Source: Salinilacustrithrix flava (GTDB lineage Bacteria; Actinomycetota; Acidimicrobiia; Acidimicrobiales; Salinilacustritrichaceae). Taken from it: a DNA stretch of 64,000 nucleotides. The notes below the pieces were generated by a model. That model worked only from the letters and a program-made list of their open reading frames with translations. It searched no databases and had not been told where the DNA came from. Below, piece by piece: positions 35,021-44,872 of the stretch. The stretch covers positions 186,001 through 250,000 of the forward strand of contig JAMYFF010000001.1 of the NCBI GenBank assembly GCA_024128875.1, given 5' to 3'. Every line of letters starts with the position of its first letter. The stretch's first letter is position 1. The position numbers and the translations under genes are program-made.

Positions 35021-36508
35021 TCAGAAGGCCAGGAACGTGGCCTGGTCGCCGAGGCGGGTGGCCAGGTTCGACACGCCGAAGGCCATGGTGGCCACGACGG
35101 TGAGGGCCAGGGCCGCGCCGATGGAGAACGGCACCACGACCGGGCTGCGGTCGCCGTCGGGGACCGGCTTCATCCACATCTCGCGGGCCACGTTCGCGTA
35201 GTAGTACAGCGCGATCACCGAGTTGACGGCGACGATGGCACCCATCACGTAGCCGGATGCGGTGTTGGCATCGGCCAGGGCCCGGAAGACCACGAACTTG
35301 GCCAGCCAGCCGCCCAGCGGCGGGATGCCGGCGAGGCTGAACAGGAACAGCGACAGGATCACGGTGAGGCCAGGGGCGTACTCGAACAGGCCGCCGAAGG
35401 ACGTGATCTCGGCCGAGCGGGTCTTGCGGGCGATGCCGATGACGGCGGCGAAGGCGCCGAGGTTCATGGCGGCGTAGATCACCAGGTAGGTGATGACGGC
35501 CTGCAGGGACAGCTCCGACGCGACCGACAGCGGGGCGAGGATGAAGCCGGCCTGGGCGACACCGGAGTACGCCAGCAGCCGGACCACGTTGGTCTGGCGC
35601 AGCGCGATCAGGTTGCCGATGGTCATGGTGGCCGCAGCCAGCACCCACATCAGGGGCTGGATGACGTCGTCGCGCCCGGGGAAGGCGAGGTAGATCACCT
35701 GGAGCAGGGCCACGAAGCCGGCGGCCTTGGACGCCACCGCGAGGAACGCGGTGATCGGTGTGGGCGCGCCCTCGTACACGTCGGGCGCCCAGGTGTGGAA
35801 CGGCACCGCCGACACCTTGAAGGCGAAGCCGACGACGACGAAGACGATGGCGAGGGTGATCAGCGCCGTCTCGCCGGCACCGCCGGCGATGGCCTGGCCG
35901 ATCTCGGTGAGGCGGGTGTCGCCGGCGACGCCGAAGAGCAGCGACATGCCGTAGAGCAGCACCGCCGAGGCGAACACGCCCATCAGGTAGTACTTCACGC
36001 CGGCCTCGTTGCCGATCAGGTCCCGCTTGCGCCAGCCGGCGAGCATGTAGGCCGGGATCGAGAGCAGCTCGAGGGCGATGAACACCGTGATGAGGTCGCG
36101 CGCGCTGGCCATCAGCGTCATGCCGATCAGCGAGGACAGCAGCAAGATGTAGTACTCACCCTCGGCGTAGTCGCCCTCGGCGATGTAGTTCGTCGACATG
36201 AGGATCACGACGTAGCCCGACACCAGGAACAGTGCCTTGAGGACCAGCGAGAAGTTGTCGACCACGTAGGCGCCGTCGAACAGGAACCGGTCGGCGCCAT
36301 CGGTGGCCAGCGTGATCACCGGGATCAGGGCGCCGAGCACGCCGAGGCCGGCGATGGAGGACAGGAACGGGTTGTTCCCATCCGGCTTGATCACGTCGAC
36401 GACCAGCACCGCCACGAGCGCGCCCACGAGCGCGAGCTCGGGACCGAACGCGTGGAAGTCGATGTTGGGGGCGACGAAGTCGCTGACCTGGGCGAGCACG
36501 GCGAGCAC
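35021..36508 (-). CDS. nuoN: NADH-quinone oxidoreductase subunit N, set 1
   Basis: A 495-residue antiporter-like proton-pumping subunit of the complex I membrane arm. The family core is present: ALELLSIPAYMLAGWRKRD, FKVSAVPFHTWAPDVYEGAP and RLLAYSGVAQAGFILAPL, with the Lys/Glu/His residues expected for the proton path. About 14 helices are predicted. It starts with a GTG at 36508, two bases after a five-base gap to the nuoM stop. It is the last subunit gene of set 1. A diverged paralogue is at 47915-49474. Confidence 0.95.
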   Translation of the reverse strand: MLAVLAQVSDFVAPNIDFHAFGPELALVGALVAVLVVDVIKPDGNNPFLSSIAGLGVLGALIPVITLATDGADRFLFDGAYVVDNFSLVLKALFLVSGYVVILMSTNYIAEGDYAEGEYYILLLSSLIGMTLMASARDLITVFIALELLSIPAYMLAGWRKRDLIGNEAGVKYYLMGVFASAVLLYGMSLLFGVAGDTRLTEIGQAIAGGAGETALITLAIVFVVVGFAFKVSAVPFHTWAPDVYEGAPTPITAFLAVASKAAGFVALLQVIYLAFPGRDDVIQPLMWVLAAATMTIGNLIALRQTNVVRLLAYSGVAQAGFILAPLSVASELSLQAVITYLVIYAAMNLGAFAAVIGIARKTRSAEITSFGGLFEYAPGLTVILSLFLFSLAGIPPLGGWLAKFVVFRALADANTASGYVMGAIVAVNSVIALYYYANVAREMWMKPVPDGDRSPVVVPFSIGAALALTVVATMAFGVSNLATRLGDQATFLAF

Positions 36509-36512
36509 CGGA

Positions 36513-38054
36513 TCAGTTCCCGGTCGCCGCGGCGATCTGGCTGGCCACGTTCACGATGGAGCCATCGGAGACCTTGAACAGCAGGTTCGGGTAGACGCCG
36601 AGGATGAGGATGAGGGCGAGCAGCGGCGTCCAGGCGATCCACTCCGGCCCGTTGACGTCGTGGATGTTGGGGTCGTCGACGAACTCGTCCTTGACCGTGC
36701 CGAACGCGGTGCGCTGGTAGAGCCAGAGCAGGTAGCCGGCGGCGAGCACGGTGCCGATCGCGGCCACGACCATGTAGCCGCGGAACAGCTCCACGGGCAG
36801 GCCCTCGGCGGGCTGGTAGGCGGCGAGGATGGCGGGGAACTCGCCCCAGAACCCGGCGAGGCCGGGCAGGCCGAGGCTGGCCATGGTGCAGAAGCCGAGG
36901 ATCCAGCCGAGGCGGGGCGCCGAGACCAGCAGGCCGCCGAGGCGCTTGATCTCGAGGGTGTGGTAGCGCTCCTTCACCGAACCGGCGATGAAGAAGAGCA
37001 TGCCGGTGATGAGGCCGTGGGCGACCATGCCGAAGACCGCGGCGTTGAGGCCGAAGTCGGTGAGGGTGGAGATGCCGAGCATCGTGTAGCCCATGTGGGC
37101 GACCGAGGAGAACGCGATCAGTCGCTTCATGTCGGTCTGGGCCAAGCAGCCGAGGGCGCCGTAGATGATGCCGATGACGGCGAGCCCGCCGATCCACGGG
37201 GCCCAGGACTGGGCGGCCTCGGGCAGGATCGGCAGGGCGACGCGGATGAACCCGTAGGTGCCGAGCTTCAGCAGCACGGCGGCCAGGATCACCGAGCCCT
37301 GCGTGGGGGCCTGGGTGTGGGCGTCGGGCAGCCAGGTGTGGAACGGGAACATGGGCACCTTGATGGCGAAGCCCATGAACATGCCGCCGAACACGATCAG
37401 CTGCGTGGTGCGGGCGATGTCCATGCCCTGGACCCGCTCGGCCAGCTCGACCATCGAGAACGTCTCGCCGCCGGTCAGGAAGAACAGCGCGAGGAAGCTC
37501 AGCAGCATCAGCGCCGAGCCGAACAGCGTGTAGAGGAAGAACTTGATCGAGGCGTACTGCCGCTCGGGCCCGCCCCACACCCCGATCATGAAGTACATCG
37601 GCAGCAGGACGACCTCGAAGAAGACGAAGAAGAGGATCAGGTCCTGGGCGACGAAGGTGCCGAGCATGCCGGTGTGCAGCACGAGGATGAGGGACAGGAA
37701 CGCCTTGGGGTTGTGCGGCTCTGGGAAGTGGTTCCACGAGTAGGCGATGACCAGCGGCGTGATGAGCAGGGTCAGCGCGATGAGCGGCACGGACAGGCCG
37801 TCGATGCCGAGGATGAACCGCGAGTTGATGACGTTGATCCACTCGTTGTCACGCAGGAACTGCAGCGACCCCGTGTCGTCGTAGTCGAAGTCGGCGAGCA
37901 CTGCGATGCCGATCGCCGCGGTGACCAGGGAGGTCAGCAGGGCCAGCACCTTGTGGGTGTCGTCGGCGTCCTTGGGGAACAGCATCATGATGGCGACGCC
38001 GGCGAGCGGCGCGAACACCATCGCGGTGAGTCCCCAGTCCTGGATGAAATCCAT
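36513..38054 (-). CDS. nuoM: NADH-quinone oxidoreductase subunit M, set 1
   Basis: A 513-residue antiporter-like subunit with about 14 helices. Motifs: FFVFFEVVLLPMYFMIGVWG with the conserved Glu, AIKVPMFPFHTWLPDAHTQA, KRLIAFSSVAHMGYTMLG and a late FWGEFPAIL. Length is normal for NuoM, in contrast to the 591-residue paralogue in set 2. The ATG at 38054 follows nuoL by 42 bases. Confidence 0.96.
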   Translation of the reverse strand: MDFIQDWGLTAMVFAPLAGVAIMMLFPKDADDTHKVLALLTSLVTAAIGIAVLADFDYDDTGSLQFLRDNEWINVINSRFILGIDGLSVPLIALTLLITPLVIAYSWNHFPEPHNPKAFLSLILVLHTGMLGTFVAQDLILFFVFFEVVLLPMYFMIGVWGGPERQYASIKFFLYTLFGSALMLLSFLALFFLTGGETFSMVELAERVQGMDIARTTQLIVFGGMFMGFAIKVPMFPFHTWLPDAHTQAPTQGSVILAAVLLKLGTYGFIRVALPILPEAAQSWAPWIGGLAVIGIIYGALGCLAQTDMKRLIAFSSVAHMGYTMLGISTLTDFGLNAAVFGMVAHGLITGMLFFIAGSVKERYHTLEIKRLGGLLVSAPRLGWILGFCTMASLGLPGLAGFWGEFPAILAAYQPAEGLPVELFRGYMVVAAIGTVLAAGYLLWLYQRTAFGTVKDEFVDDPNIHDVNGPEWIAWTPLLALILILGVYPNLLFKVSDGSIVNVASQIAAATGN

Positions 38055-38096
38055 GTCGGTACGTCTCTCTGGTCTCTGCTGGGCTGGAAGAAGGGG

Positions 38097-40574
38097 CTAG
38101 ATGACGACGATGAAGATGCCGGCGAGGACAACGGTGGCGGCGAAGAGGATCGCGCCGTACTGCTGGACCTTGCCGGTCTGCATGATCCGGAAGACCTGGC
38201 CGCCACCCTCGGCGGCGTAGCCGGAGCCGTTGACGGCACCGTCCACGACCTTCTGGTCGATCGTCTCGTAGACGAAGCGTCCACCGACGACGGCACCCTT
38301 GCCGACGCCGTCGACGACGCCGTCGAGGATGTGCTTGTTGAACCAGTTGGTGGCCCGGGCCACGGGGCCCTTCACGCCACCGGCGATGATCCCGGTGTAC
38401 AGGTGGTCGAAGTAGTACTTGTTCACCAGGATCCGGTGGCCCACGCCCGCGAGGCGGTTGCGCTGCGTGATGCCGTGGGGGCCGAGGCCCTTGAAGTACC
38501 AGGCGTAGGCGAGGCCGATGCCGAGCAGGCCGAGCAGGGTCGAGCTGAGGGCGATGACGATGTCGAACTTCGGGTGGGCGAAGACCGCACCGGTGGGGCC
38601 GGCCTCGGTGAGCGACGGGAAGTAGCCGCCGCGGGGCTCGAAGAGGTGCTCGAACACGAGGGCGAAGTCCTCGGGCCACCACGACAGGGCGCCGGAGTTC
38701 GGGATGTTGGCGAACCCGGCCACGATGGCGAGGCCGGCGAGGATGTAGAGGGGCACCAGGATGCGGGGCCCGGACTCGTGCGGCAGGCCGTGGTCGCCGG
38801 CGTGGGGGTCGTGGGCGGCCTCGAGGTCGTCGCCGTGGCCGGAGTCGGCGGCGAGGTGGTCCTCCTCGACCGGGTGGTCCTCGGTGCCGTGGCTGACCTC
38901 GCCGTGGTGGGCGCCGCGGAACTCCCCGAAGAAGGTGAGGTAGATGCAGCGGGTCATGTAGGCGGCGGTCATGAGGGCACCGATGGAGCCGACCACGAGG
39001 AACGCCGTGTAGGAGCCGTCGCCGCCGAGCTGGCTGGCGCCGGCGAGGATCTCGTCCTTGGACCAGAAGCCGGCGAAGGGGAAGATGCCGATGAGGGCCG
39101 CGGTGCAGATGACGAAGGTCCAGAACGTCTTGGGCATGAACTGCTTCATGCCGCCCATGTCCTTCTTCATGTCGAAGCTGTGCACGGCGTGGGCGACCGA
39201 ACCCGAGCCGAGGAACAGGCCGGCCTTGAAGAACGCGTGGGTGAAGAGGTGGAACAGGGCCGCGGTCCAGGCGCCGACGCCGAGGGCCATGACCATGTAG
39301 CCGAGCTGGGACACCGTGGAGTACGCCAGCACCTTCTTGATGTCGGACTGGACGAAGGCGAGCCCGGCACCGCCGAGGACGGTGAGGCCGCCGACGACGG
39401 CGAGGGCGTTGATGCTCGAGCCGCCGATGACCAGGCCGTTCCAGAACACGCCGTACATGCGGGCGACCATGTACACGCCGGCCACGACCATGGTGGCGGC
39501 GTGGATGAGCGCGGACACCGGGGTGGGGCCGGCCATGGCGTCGGGCAGCCAGGTGTGGAGGATGAACTGGCCCGACTTCGACATGACCGCGGCGAGCAGG
39601 CACAGGCTGGCCACGAGCAGCGCGGTGTGGGTGATGTCGCCGGTGTTGGCGAGGGTGTTGATCTCGATGATGTCGAAGGTCTGCCCGGCGGCGAAGAACA
39701 GGATGATCATGCCGACGAGCAGGCCGACGTCGCCGACGCGGTTGGTGAGGAAGGCCTTCAGGGCGGCGTCGGAGTTGGGCTTCTCCTCCCACCAGTGGCC
39801 GATGAGGGCGAAGGAGCACACGCCGACCAGCTCCCACAGCGTGATGAGCTGCAGGGTGTTCTGGGACATGACGAAGCCGAGCATCGCCGCCGAGAACAGG
39901 GACAGGAACGCGAAGTAGTGGGTGTAGCGGCGGTCGCCGGCGACGTAGTCGGTGGAGAAGACGTGCACCAGCAGCGAGATCAGGGTGACGACGAAGAGCA
40001 TCATCACGGCCATGCCGTCGAGGAGCATGCCGACCTCGAACTCGACGGTGCCGTTGGTCCACCAGGTGACGGACTTGGTGACCGGCTCGATCGTGTACTC
40101 GGCGTGGCCCTCGCCACCGCCCTCGCCCTCCTCGGCGACGGCTGCGACCGTCGGGGGCCCACGGGCCGAGGCGCTCTCGCCGTCGACCATCGGGCCGGCG
40201 CCCTCGGCGGCGGGCACGACCAGCGCGCCCTCGTCACCCGCGGGGAGCTCGGGGTCCTCGGCGCGGGCGGCGTCCTCGTCCTCGGCGGGGTCCTCGGTGT
40301 CGTCGCCGTGGCTCTCCTCGCCGTCCTCGGCGTGGGACTCGGCGGCGTGCTCGGAGTCGTGGACGTAGCCGTACCACTGGACGTTCACGCCGACGGCGAA
40401 CAGGAAGCAGAACCCGATCGACACGATGCCGATCCAGGACGCGTGCTTGCCCAGGCGCTTGCCGATGGCGAGCGTCAGCACGAAGGACGCGGCCATGACC
40501 AGCGGTACGACGTACGCGTTCTCGAGGAGGAAGCCAGGCTCGACGGCCCCGGCAGCTTCAGCGGCTCCGAACAC
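38097..40574 (-). CDS. nuoL: NADH-quinone oxidoreductase subunit L, set 1, with acidic and His-rich insertions
   Basis: An 825-residue antiporter-like distal subunit, longer than the usual 600-680. The core is intact: FALIGHWWEEKPNSDAALKA, FILHTWLPDAMAGPTPVSAL and KVLAYSTVSQLGYMVMALG, plus the long lateral C-terminal helix region. Two hydrophilic insertions account for the extra length. One, near residues 75-165, is Asp/Glu/Ala/His-rich (HAAESHAEDGEESHGDD). The other, near 550-600, has many His (EDHLAADSGHGDDLEAAHDP). The start is a GTG two bases after the nuoK stop. Confidence 0.94.
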   Translation of the reverse strand: MFGAAEAAGAVEPGFLLENAYVVPLVMAASFVLTLAIGKRLGKHASWIGIVSIGFCFLFAVGVNVQWYGYVHDSEHAAESHAEDGEESHGDDTEDPAEDEDAARAEDPELPAGDEGALVVPAAEGAGPMVDGESASARGPPTVAAVAEEGEGGGEGHAEYTIEPVTKSVTWWTNGTVEFEVGMLLDGMAVMMLFVVTLISLLVHVFSTDYVAGDRRYTHYFAFLSLFSAAMLGFVMSQNTLQLITLWELVGVCSFALIGHWWEEKPNSDAALKAFLTNRVGDVGLLVGMIILFFAAGQTFDIIEINTLANTGDITHTALLVASLCLLAAVMSKSGQFILHTWLPDAMAGPTPVSALIHAATMVVAGVYMVARMYGVFWNGLVIGGSSINALAVVGGLTVLGGAGLAFVQSDIKKVLAYSTVSQLGYMVMALGVGAWTAALFHLFTHAFFKAGLFLGSGSVAHAVHSFDMKKDMGGMKQFMPKTFWTFVICTAALIGIFPFAGFWSKDEILAGASQLGGDGSYTAFLVVGSIGALMTAAYMTRCIYLTFFGEFRGAHHGEVSHGTEDHPVEEDHLAADSGHGDDLEAAHDPHAGDHGLPHESGPRILVPLYILAGLAIVAGFANIPNSGALSWWPEDFALVFEHLFEPRGGYFPSLTEAGPTGAVFAHPKFDIVIALSSTLLGLLGIGLAYAWYFKGLGPHGITQRNRLAGVGHRILVNKYYFDHLYTGIIAGGVKGPVARATNWFNKHILDGVVDGVGKGAVVGGRFVYETIDQKVVDGAVNGSGYAAEGGGQVFRIMQTGKVQQYGAILFAATVVLAGIFIVVI

Positions 40575-40576
40575 GA

Positions 40577-40885
40577 TCAGCCCTTCATCTGCGCGACCTC
40601 ATCGAGGTCCACGCTCTTTCGGTTGCGGTAGATGACCAGCACCATGGCCAGGCCGACGCCCACCTCGGCGGCGGCGACGGCGATGACGAACAGGGCGAAC
40701 ACCGAGCCGGCGATGGTGCCGTTGTGGGCGCCGAAGGCCACCAGGTTGATGTTCACGGCGTTGAGGATCAGCTCGATCGACATCAGCACGATGACGGCGT
40801 TGCGCTTGGCCAGCACCCCGTAGACGCCCGTGGAGAACAGGATCGCCGACAGCAGGAGGAACTGGTTGAGCATGAGGTCGTCCAC
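40577..40885 (-). CDS. nuoK: NADH-quinone oxidoreductase subunit K, set 1
   Basis: A 102-residue three-helix subunit at the joint of the membrane arm. Helix 2 carries the conserved Glu in [18 protein letters not shown]; helix 3 has the second conserved Glu in [18 protein letters not shown]. The GTG at 40885 has AAGGA about eight bases upstream; the ATG at 40873 would give a 98-residue form. It sits two bases after the nuoJ stop. Confidence 0.95.
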   Translation of the reverse strand: MDDLMLNQFLLLSAILFSTGVYGVLAKRNAVIVLMSIELILNAVNINLVAFGAHNGTIAGSVFALFVIAVAAAEVGVGLAMVLVIYRNRKSVDLDEVAQMKG

Positions 40886-40887
40886 GA

Positions 40888-41394
40888 TCAGTCCTTCCGC
40901 GCCAGCGCGATGGCCCCGACGAGGGCGGCGAGCAGGAGCACCGAGACGGCCTGGAACGGGACGAGGTAGGGGGCGAAGAGCGCGTCGGCCACCTGCTCGG
41001 TGTTCCCGGAGATCTGCGTCGACGCGTTGGCCTGGTCGAGGGGCTCGTCCCCGAAGTGGTCGAGCAGCGACGTGGCCAGGAGGACGAACAGGATCACCCC
41101 GGTGAAGGCGCCGACGTACCAGTAGTCGTTGGTGAGGTTGACGTCCTCGCCCAGCTTGGCCCGGGTGAGCATCACGCCGAACAGGACCAGCACGACGATG
41201 GCGCCGATGTAGATGAGGACCTGCGTGGCGGCCAGGAACTCCGAGGCCAGCAGGACGTACTGGGCGGCGACCCCGGCCAGCACGAGCACGAGGTACATGG
41301 CGGCGTGCACCACGTTCTTGACCGTGACCACCCGGATGGCGGAGAACGCCATCACGGCCGCGATCACGTAGAAGAAGATGTTCTGGGCGACCAT
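40888..41394 (-). CDS. nuoJ: NADH-quinone oxidoreductase subunit J, set 1
   Basis: A 168-residue five-helix subunit of the membrane arm. The helix with the family motif is [20 protein letters not shown], whose pi-bulge and Tyr are linked to coupling. The N-terminal [20 protein letters not shown] is also typical. The ATG overlaps the nuoI stop (ATGA). Confidence 0.95.
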   Translation of the reverse strand: MVAQNIFFYVIAAVMAFSAIRVVTVKNVVHAAMYLVLVLAGVAAQYVLLASEFLAATQVLIYIGAIVVLVLFGVMLTRAKLGEDVNLTNDYWYVGAFTGVILFVLLATSLLDHFGDEPLDQANASTQISGNTEQVADALFAPYLVPFQAVSVLLLAALVGAIALARKD

Positions 41395-41888
41395 CAGCGG
41401 GGGACCTTCTTGACCTTCTGCTCCGAACCGGCCTCGTAGGGCTCGAAGTCCGGGACGGTCTCCATCCACTCGCCCAGGCGCTCCTTGTCGTGGAGCAGGT
41501 CGGCGATGCGGGGCTCGGAGTACTCGAACTCCGGGCTCCAGAACAGGGCGTCGAACGGGCAGACCTCGACGCAGATGCCGCAGTACATGCACAGCGCGTA
41601 GTCGATGTCGAAGCGGTCGAGCGCGGAGACGGTGCGGGGCTTGCCGCCCGGGCGCCGCGGCGGCGCCTTCTCCTTGTGGCCCTCGATGTAGATGCACCAG
41701 TCCGGGCAGCTGCGCGCGCACAGCATGCAGACCGTGCAGTTCTCCTCCTTGAGGGCGATGACGCCGCGCGCCCGCGTGGGGGGCGGCTCCTTCTCCCTCG
41801 GGTACTGCACCGTGACGTTCGGCGACAGCATCTCCTTGAAGGTGACCTTCAGACCGGAGATGACGCCGGGGATCTTGGGCTTGGGCAT
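41394..41888 (-). CDS. nuoI: NADH-quinone oxidoreductase subunit I, set 1 (two [4Fe-4S])
   Basis: A 164-residue ferredoxin-like subunit carrying two [4Fe-4S] clusters (N6a/N6b) in the connecting arm. Cysteine motifs are [15 protein letters not shown] and [12 protein letters not shown]. The context [13 protein letters not shown] and [16 protein letters not shown] closely resembles NuoI of the second nuo cluster of Streptomyces and relatives, the cluster without an NADH module. This is the main sequence sign that set 1 is that type. ATG overlaps the nuoH stop; the stop overlaps the nuoJ start. Confidence 0.95.
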   Translation of the reverse strand: MPKPKIPGVISGLKVTFKEMLSPNVTVQYPREKEPPPTRARGVIALKEENCTVCMLCARSCPDWCIYIEGHKEKAPPRRPGGKPRTVSALDRFDIDYALCMYCGICVEVCPFDALFWSPEFEYSEPRIADLLHDKERLGEWMETVPDFEPYEAGSEQKVKKVPR

Positions 41889-42925
41889 CAGAACACCACC
41901 TTGAGGATGCCGGTGGCCGTGATGTTCACGAGCGCGAGCGGGATGAGGAACTTCCAGGCGAAGCGCTGGAGCTGGTCCTCGCGCAGCCGCGGGTACGTGA
42001 ACCGGATGAAGAAGATGATCCCGCCGAAGACCATCATCTTGGCCAGCAGGATGATGGGACCCAGGACGTTCATGTAGTTGGCCTCGAGGTCGAGGCCGGG
42101 CAGCCACCACCCGCCGAGGAACAAGGTGGCGGCGATGGCGGCGAAGGCGCCGGCGGTGGCGAACTCGCCGATGAAGAACAGCAGGAAGCGCAGGCCCGTG
42201 TACTCGACGTGGTAGCCGCCGACGACCTCGGACTCGGCCACCGGCATGTCGAAGGGGGTCTGGGCGAGCTCGGCCTGCATGGCGATCATGAAGATCAGGA
42301 GGCCGATGAACTGGGTGAGGATGAAGGGGTTGCCGATGGCGCCCCAGCCGAAGATCTCGCCGGTGGCCTGGGCCACGACGATGCGCTGCAGGTCGAGGGT
42401 GCCGGCCTGGATGACCACGCCGATCACCGACAGCACCAGCGGCAGCTCGTAGGCGATGAGCTGGCCGGCGGCGCGCAGGGCACCGAGCAGGGAGTACTTC
42501 GAGGCCGAGGCCCAGCCGGCGAGGATGATGCCGATCACCGAGATCGATGACACGGCCATCACGTAGAAGATGCCGGTGCCGAAGAACTGGTTGTCGATGA
42601 ACACCATGTCGGGTCCGAAGGGGACCACGACGTAGGTGAGCAGCACGGTGGCGACCACGATGTACGGCGCCATCTTGAACAGCGTGCGGTCGGCGGCGTC
42701 GGGGACGACGTCTTCCTTCTGCAGCGCCTTGCCCACCTCGGCCAGCAGCTGCATGGAGCCGTACGGGCCGGCCTCCATGGGGCCGAGGCGGTTCTGCATG
42801 AAGCTGACCATCTTGAACAGGAACACGTAGACGAACGTGCCCGCGGGCAGCAGCACCGCGGCGAGGACGCCGAGGCTGCGCAGGATCGACTCCTGCCAGT
42901 ACGCCAGCTCCAGACCCAGCATCAT
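41888..42925 (-). CDS. nuoH: NADH-quinone oxidoreductase subunit H, set 1
   Basis: A 345-residue membrane subunit that forms the quinone chamber with NuoB and NuoD. Motifs: [40 protein letters not shown] with the acidic residues of the E-channel and [20 protein letters not shown]. About eight helices. Two ATGs are adjacent (42925, 42922). It follows nuoD after 64 bases that contain a repeat element. Shorter than its set 2 paralogue (409 residues). Confidence 0.95.
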   Translation of the reverse strand: MMLGLELAYWQESILRSLGVLAAVLLPAGTFVYVFLFKMVSFMQNRLGPMEAGPYGSMQLLAEVGKALQKEDVVPDAADRTLFKMAPYIVVATVLLTYVVVPFGPDMVFIDNQFFGTGIFYVMAVSSISVIGIILAGWASASKYSLLGALRAAGQLIAYELPLVLSVIGVVIQAGTLDLQRIVVAQATGEIFGWGAIGNPFILTQFIGLLIFMIAMQAELAQTPFDMPVAESEVVGGYHVEYTGLRFLLFFIGEFATAGAFAAIAATLFLGGWWLPGLDLEANYMNVLGPIILLAKMMVFGGIIFFIRFTYPRLREDQLQRFAWKFLIPLALVNITATGILKVVF

Positions 42926-42940
42926 CGTGCGTCACCGCGG

Positions 42941-42963
42941 GTTGTGAGGCTCTGCCGAACAAC
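42941..42963 (-). repeat. Intergenic repeat copy B (nuoD-nuoH gap)
   Basis: GTTGTGAGGCTCTGCCGAACAAC on the plus strand is 23 bases, so only its frame is noted: it starts GTTGTGAGGC and ends GAACAAC. It matches copy A at 836-858 at 20 of 23 positions, and its ends are complementary (GTTGT/ACAAC). It begins 27 bases after the nuoD stop. The same gap holds GAGCGAAGCGAACG. Role unknown. Confidence 0.5.
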
Positions 42964-42989
42964 TCGGTTAGTGAGCGAAGCGAACGACA

Positions 42990-44162
42990 TCATCGGTCGA
43001 TGTCTCCCAGGATGAAGTACAGCGAACCGAGGATCGAGATGATGTCGGGCACGTAGACGCCCCGCAGCACCCACGGCACGATCGAGATGTTGTGGAAGCT
43101 GGCGGTGCGGATCTTGACCCGGAACGGGCCGAGGTCGCCCTGGGAGACGACGTAGTAGCCCATCTCGCCGAGCGGGTTCTCGGTGGCCACGTAGGCCTCG
43201 CCGGCGGGCACCTTGATGATGCGGGGCACCTTGGCCATGATCGGGCCGGCGGGCAGGTCCTCGCAGAGCTGGGTGACGATCTTGCAGGCCTCGCGGGTCT
43301 CCTGCAGCCGCACCCAGGTGCGGGCGTAGCAGTCGCCGTCGGTGTGGGTGATCACGTCGAAGTCGGCGTGCTTCCAGGCCATCGGCGAGTCGACGTCGCG
43401 GCGAAGGTCCCAGTCGACGCCCGAGGCCCGCAGGTTGGCGCCGGTGAGGCCGTACTGCTGGGCGATCTCGGCCGGGATGATGCCGATGCCGCGTGTGCGC
43501 TGCTCGAAGATCTCGTTGCCGAGGAGCAGCTCCTCCATCTGGTCGCAGAAGGCTTCCATCTTCCGCATGATCCGGATGGTCTCGTCGAGCCAGCCCTTCG
43601 GGATGTCGTCCTTGAGGCCGCCGATGCGGTTGAAGTTCGGGTGGAAGCGGCCGCCGCTGACCGACTCGGTCTGGTTCAGCACGAACTCGCGGTCGCGCAT
43701 CGCGTAGAACATCGGCGTCAGGGCACCGATCTGCACGCCCATGTCCCCGAGGAACATGGTGAGGTGGGCGATGCGGCCCATCTCGTGGAAGATCGTGCGC
43801 AGGTACTGGGCCCGCAGCGGCGCCTCGACGCCCATGAGCTGCTCGGCCGCGAGGATGAAGGGCACCTCGTTGCAGGACGCGGCCAGCCAGTCGATGCGGT
43901 TCACCAGCGTGGTGATCTGCGGGTAGGTCCGCACCTCGACGAGCTTCTCGTAGCCCCGGTGCATGTAGCCCATGATCGGCTCGACCCAGAGGACCTGCTC
44001 GCCGTCGAGCTTGGCGACGATGCGCAGGGTGCCGTGGGTGGCCGGGTGCTGCGGGCCGATGTTCAGCGTCATGCCGTCGTCGGTCTCGAGCTCGACGTTG
44101 ACGCGCGCGTCCGCGGCCTTGGCGGCGACGTAGGCGAGCTGCTCCGATTCGGTGACGGTCAT
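42990..44162 (-). CDS. nuoD: NADH-quinone oxidoreductase subunit D
   Basis: A 390-residue 49-kDa-type subunit lining the quinone site. Motifs: NIGPQHPATHGTLRIVAKLD with the quinone-site His, MGYMHRGYEKLVEVRTYPQI, ASCNEVPFILAAEQLMGVEA and the C-terminal DIISILGSLYFILGDIDR. It is the only nuoD in the window, so either set 2 lacks its own or shares this one. It is the probable target of the nearby MidA-like methyltransferase. The ATG overlaps the nuoC stop (ATGA). Confidence 0.96.
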   Translation of the reverse strand: MTVTESEQLAYVAAKAADARVNVELETDDGMTLNIGPQHPATHGTLRIVAKLDGEQVLWVEPIMGYMHRGYEKLVEVRTYPQITTLVNRIDWLAASCNEVPFILAAEQLMGVEAPLRAQYLRTIFHEMGRIAHLTMFLGDMGVQIGALTPMFYAMRDREFVLNQTESVSGGRFHPNFNRIGGLKDDIPKGWLDETIRIMRKMEAFCDQMEELLLGNEIFEQRTRGIGIIPAEIAQQYGLTGANLRASGVDWDLRRDVDSPMAWKHADFDVITHTDGDCYARTWVRLQETREACKIVTQLCEDLPAGPIMAKVPRIIKVPAGEAYVATENPLGEMGYYVVSQGDLGPFRVKIRTASFHNISIVPWVLRGVYVPDIISILGSLYFILGDIDR

Positions 44163-44872
44163 TGGTCGCCCTCCTCCTCGTCGCCGCCTTCGTCGGGCAT
44201 GGCCTCGACGTCGACGATGCCGGGCCACGGCTTCACGTGCCGGGCCAGCAGCGGGTAGTCCTTGCGCAGCGGGTGCCCCTCGAAGCCGGTGGGCAGGTAG
44301 AGGTTGCGCAGGTTGGGGTTGCCCTCGAAGCCGATGCCGTACATCTCGTGCACCTCGCGCTCGTTCCAGTCGGCGCCGGGGTAGATGGCCACGATGGTCC
44401 CGATCGCGCCGGGCAGGTGGGGGTCGGCGTCGACGGGCGGGACGTCGACCTTGACGATGATGCCGAGGTCGCGCTCGGCCAGGTTCATCACCCGGGCGAA
44501 CACCTGGTAGCGGGTGTCGCCGCCGGCGACGCCGGTCTCGAGGGTGCTGGGGTCGACGGCCAGCGCCGCGGCGAGCAGCGCCGGCAGGTCGACGTCGACC
44601 GCGGCCTCCTCGTAGCGCCCGTAGGGCGAGGGCAGCCAGTCGATGGCGGAGAGGAACTCGAAGAAGCGGAAGCCGAGGTCGTCGCGCAGGTGGCGCATGG
44701 TGGACACCCACGCCGCCGGCGTGACGCGTATCCACAGGTCGCGGCCCGGGAGGATGTGGGAGCCGAGGAGGTCGTCGCCGAGTCGCTCGGCCAGGCCGGC
44801 GAGGAGGGCCTCGCGGCGCTCGTCGGTCTCGGTCGCCTCCTGCTCGGGGGCCTCGGGATCAGCTGACGACAA
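44159..44872 (-). CDS. nuoC: NADH-quinone oxidoreductase subunit C
   Basis: A 237-residue 30-kDa-type subunit of the connecting arm. The signature is [20 protein letters not shown] followed by [20 protein letters not shown]. The N-terminal ~60 residues are charged and variable. Start choice: a TTG at 44872 has GAGGTGAT, a strong Shine-Dalgarno match, four bases upstream; a GTG at 44881 has none. The TTG start overlaps the nuoB 3' end by 14 bases. The stop overlaps nuoD. Confidence 0.9.
   Translation of the reverse strand: MSSADPEAPEQEATETDERREALLAGLAERLGDDLLGSHILPGRDLWIRVTPAAWVSTMRHLRDDLGFRFFEFLSAIDWLPSPYGRYEEAAVDVDLPALLAAALAVDPSTLETGVAGGDTRYQVFARVMNLAERDLGIIVKVDVPPVDADPHLPGAIGTIVAIYPGADWNEREVHEMYGIGFEGNPNLRNLYLPTGFEGHPLRKDYPLLARHVKPWPGIVDVEAMPDEGGDEEEGDQ

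Noticed and set aside
36303..40631. A 1442-residue open frame on the plus strand opposite nuoN/M/L/K
   Set aside because: It lies antisense to well-supported complex I genes, is low-complexity Glu/Asp/Gly/His-rich, and is the expected mirror of GC-rich codon bias.
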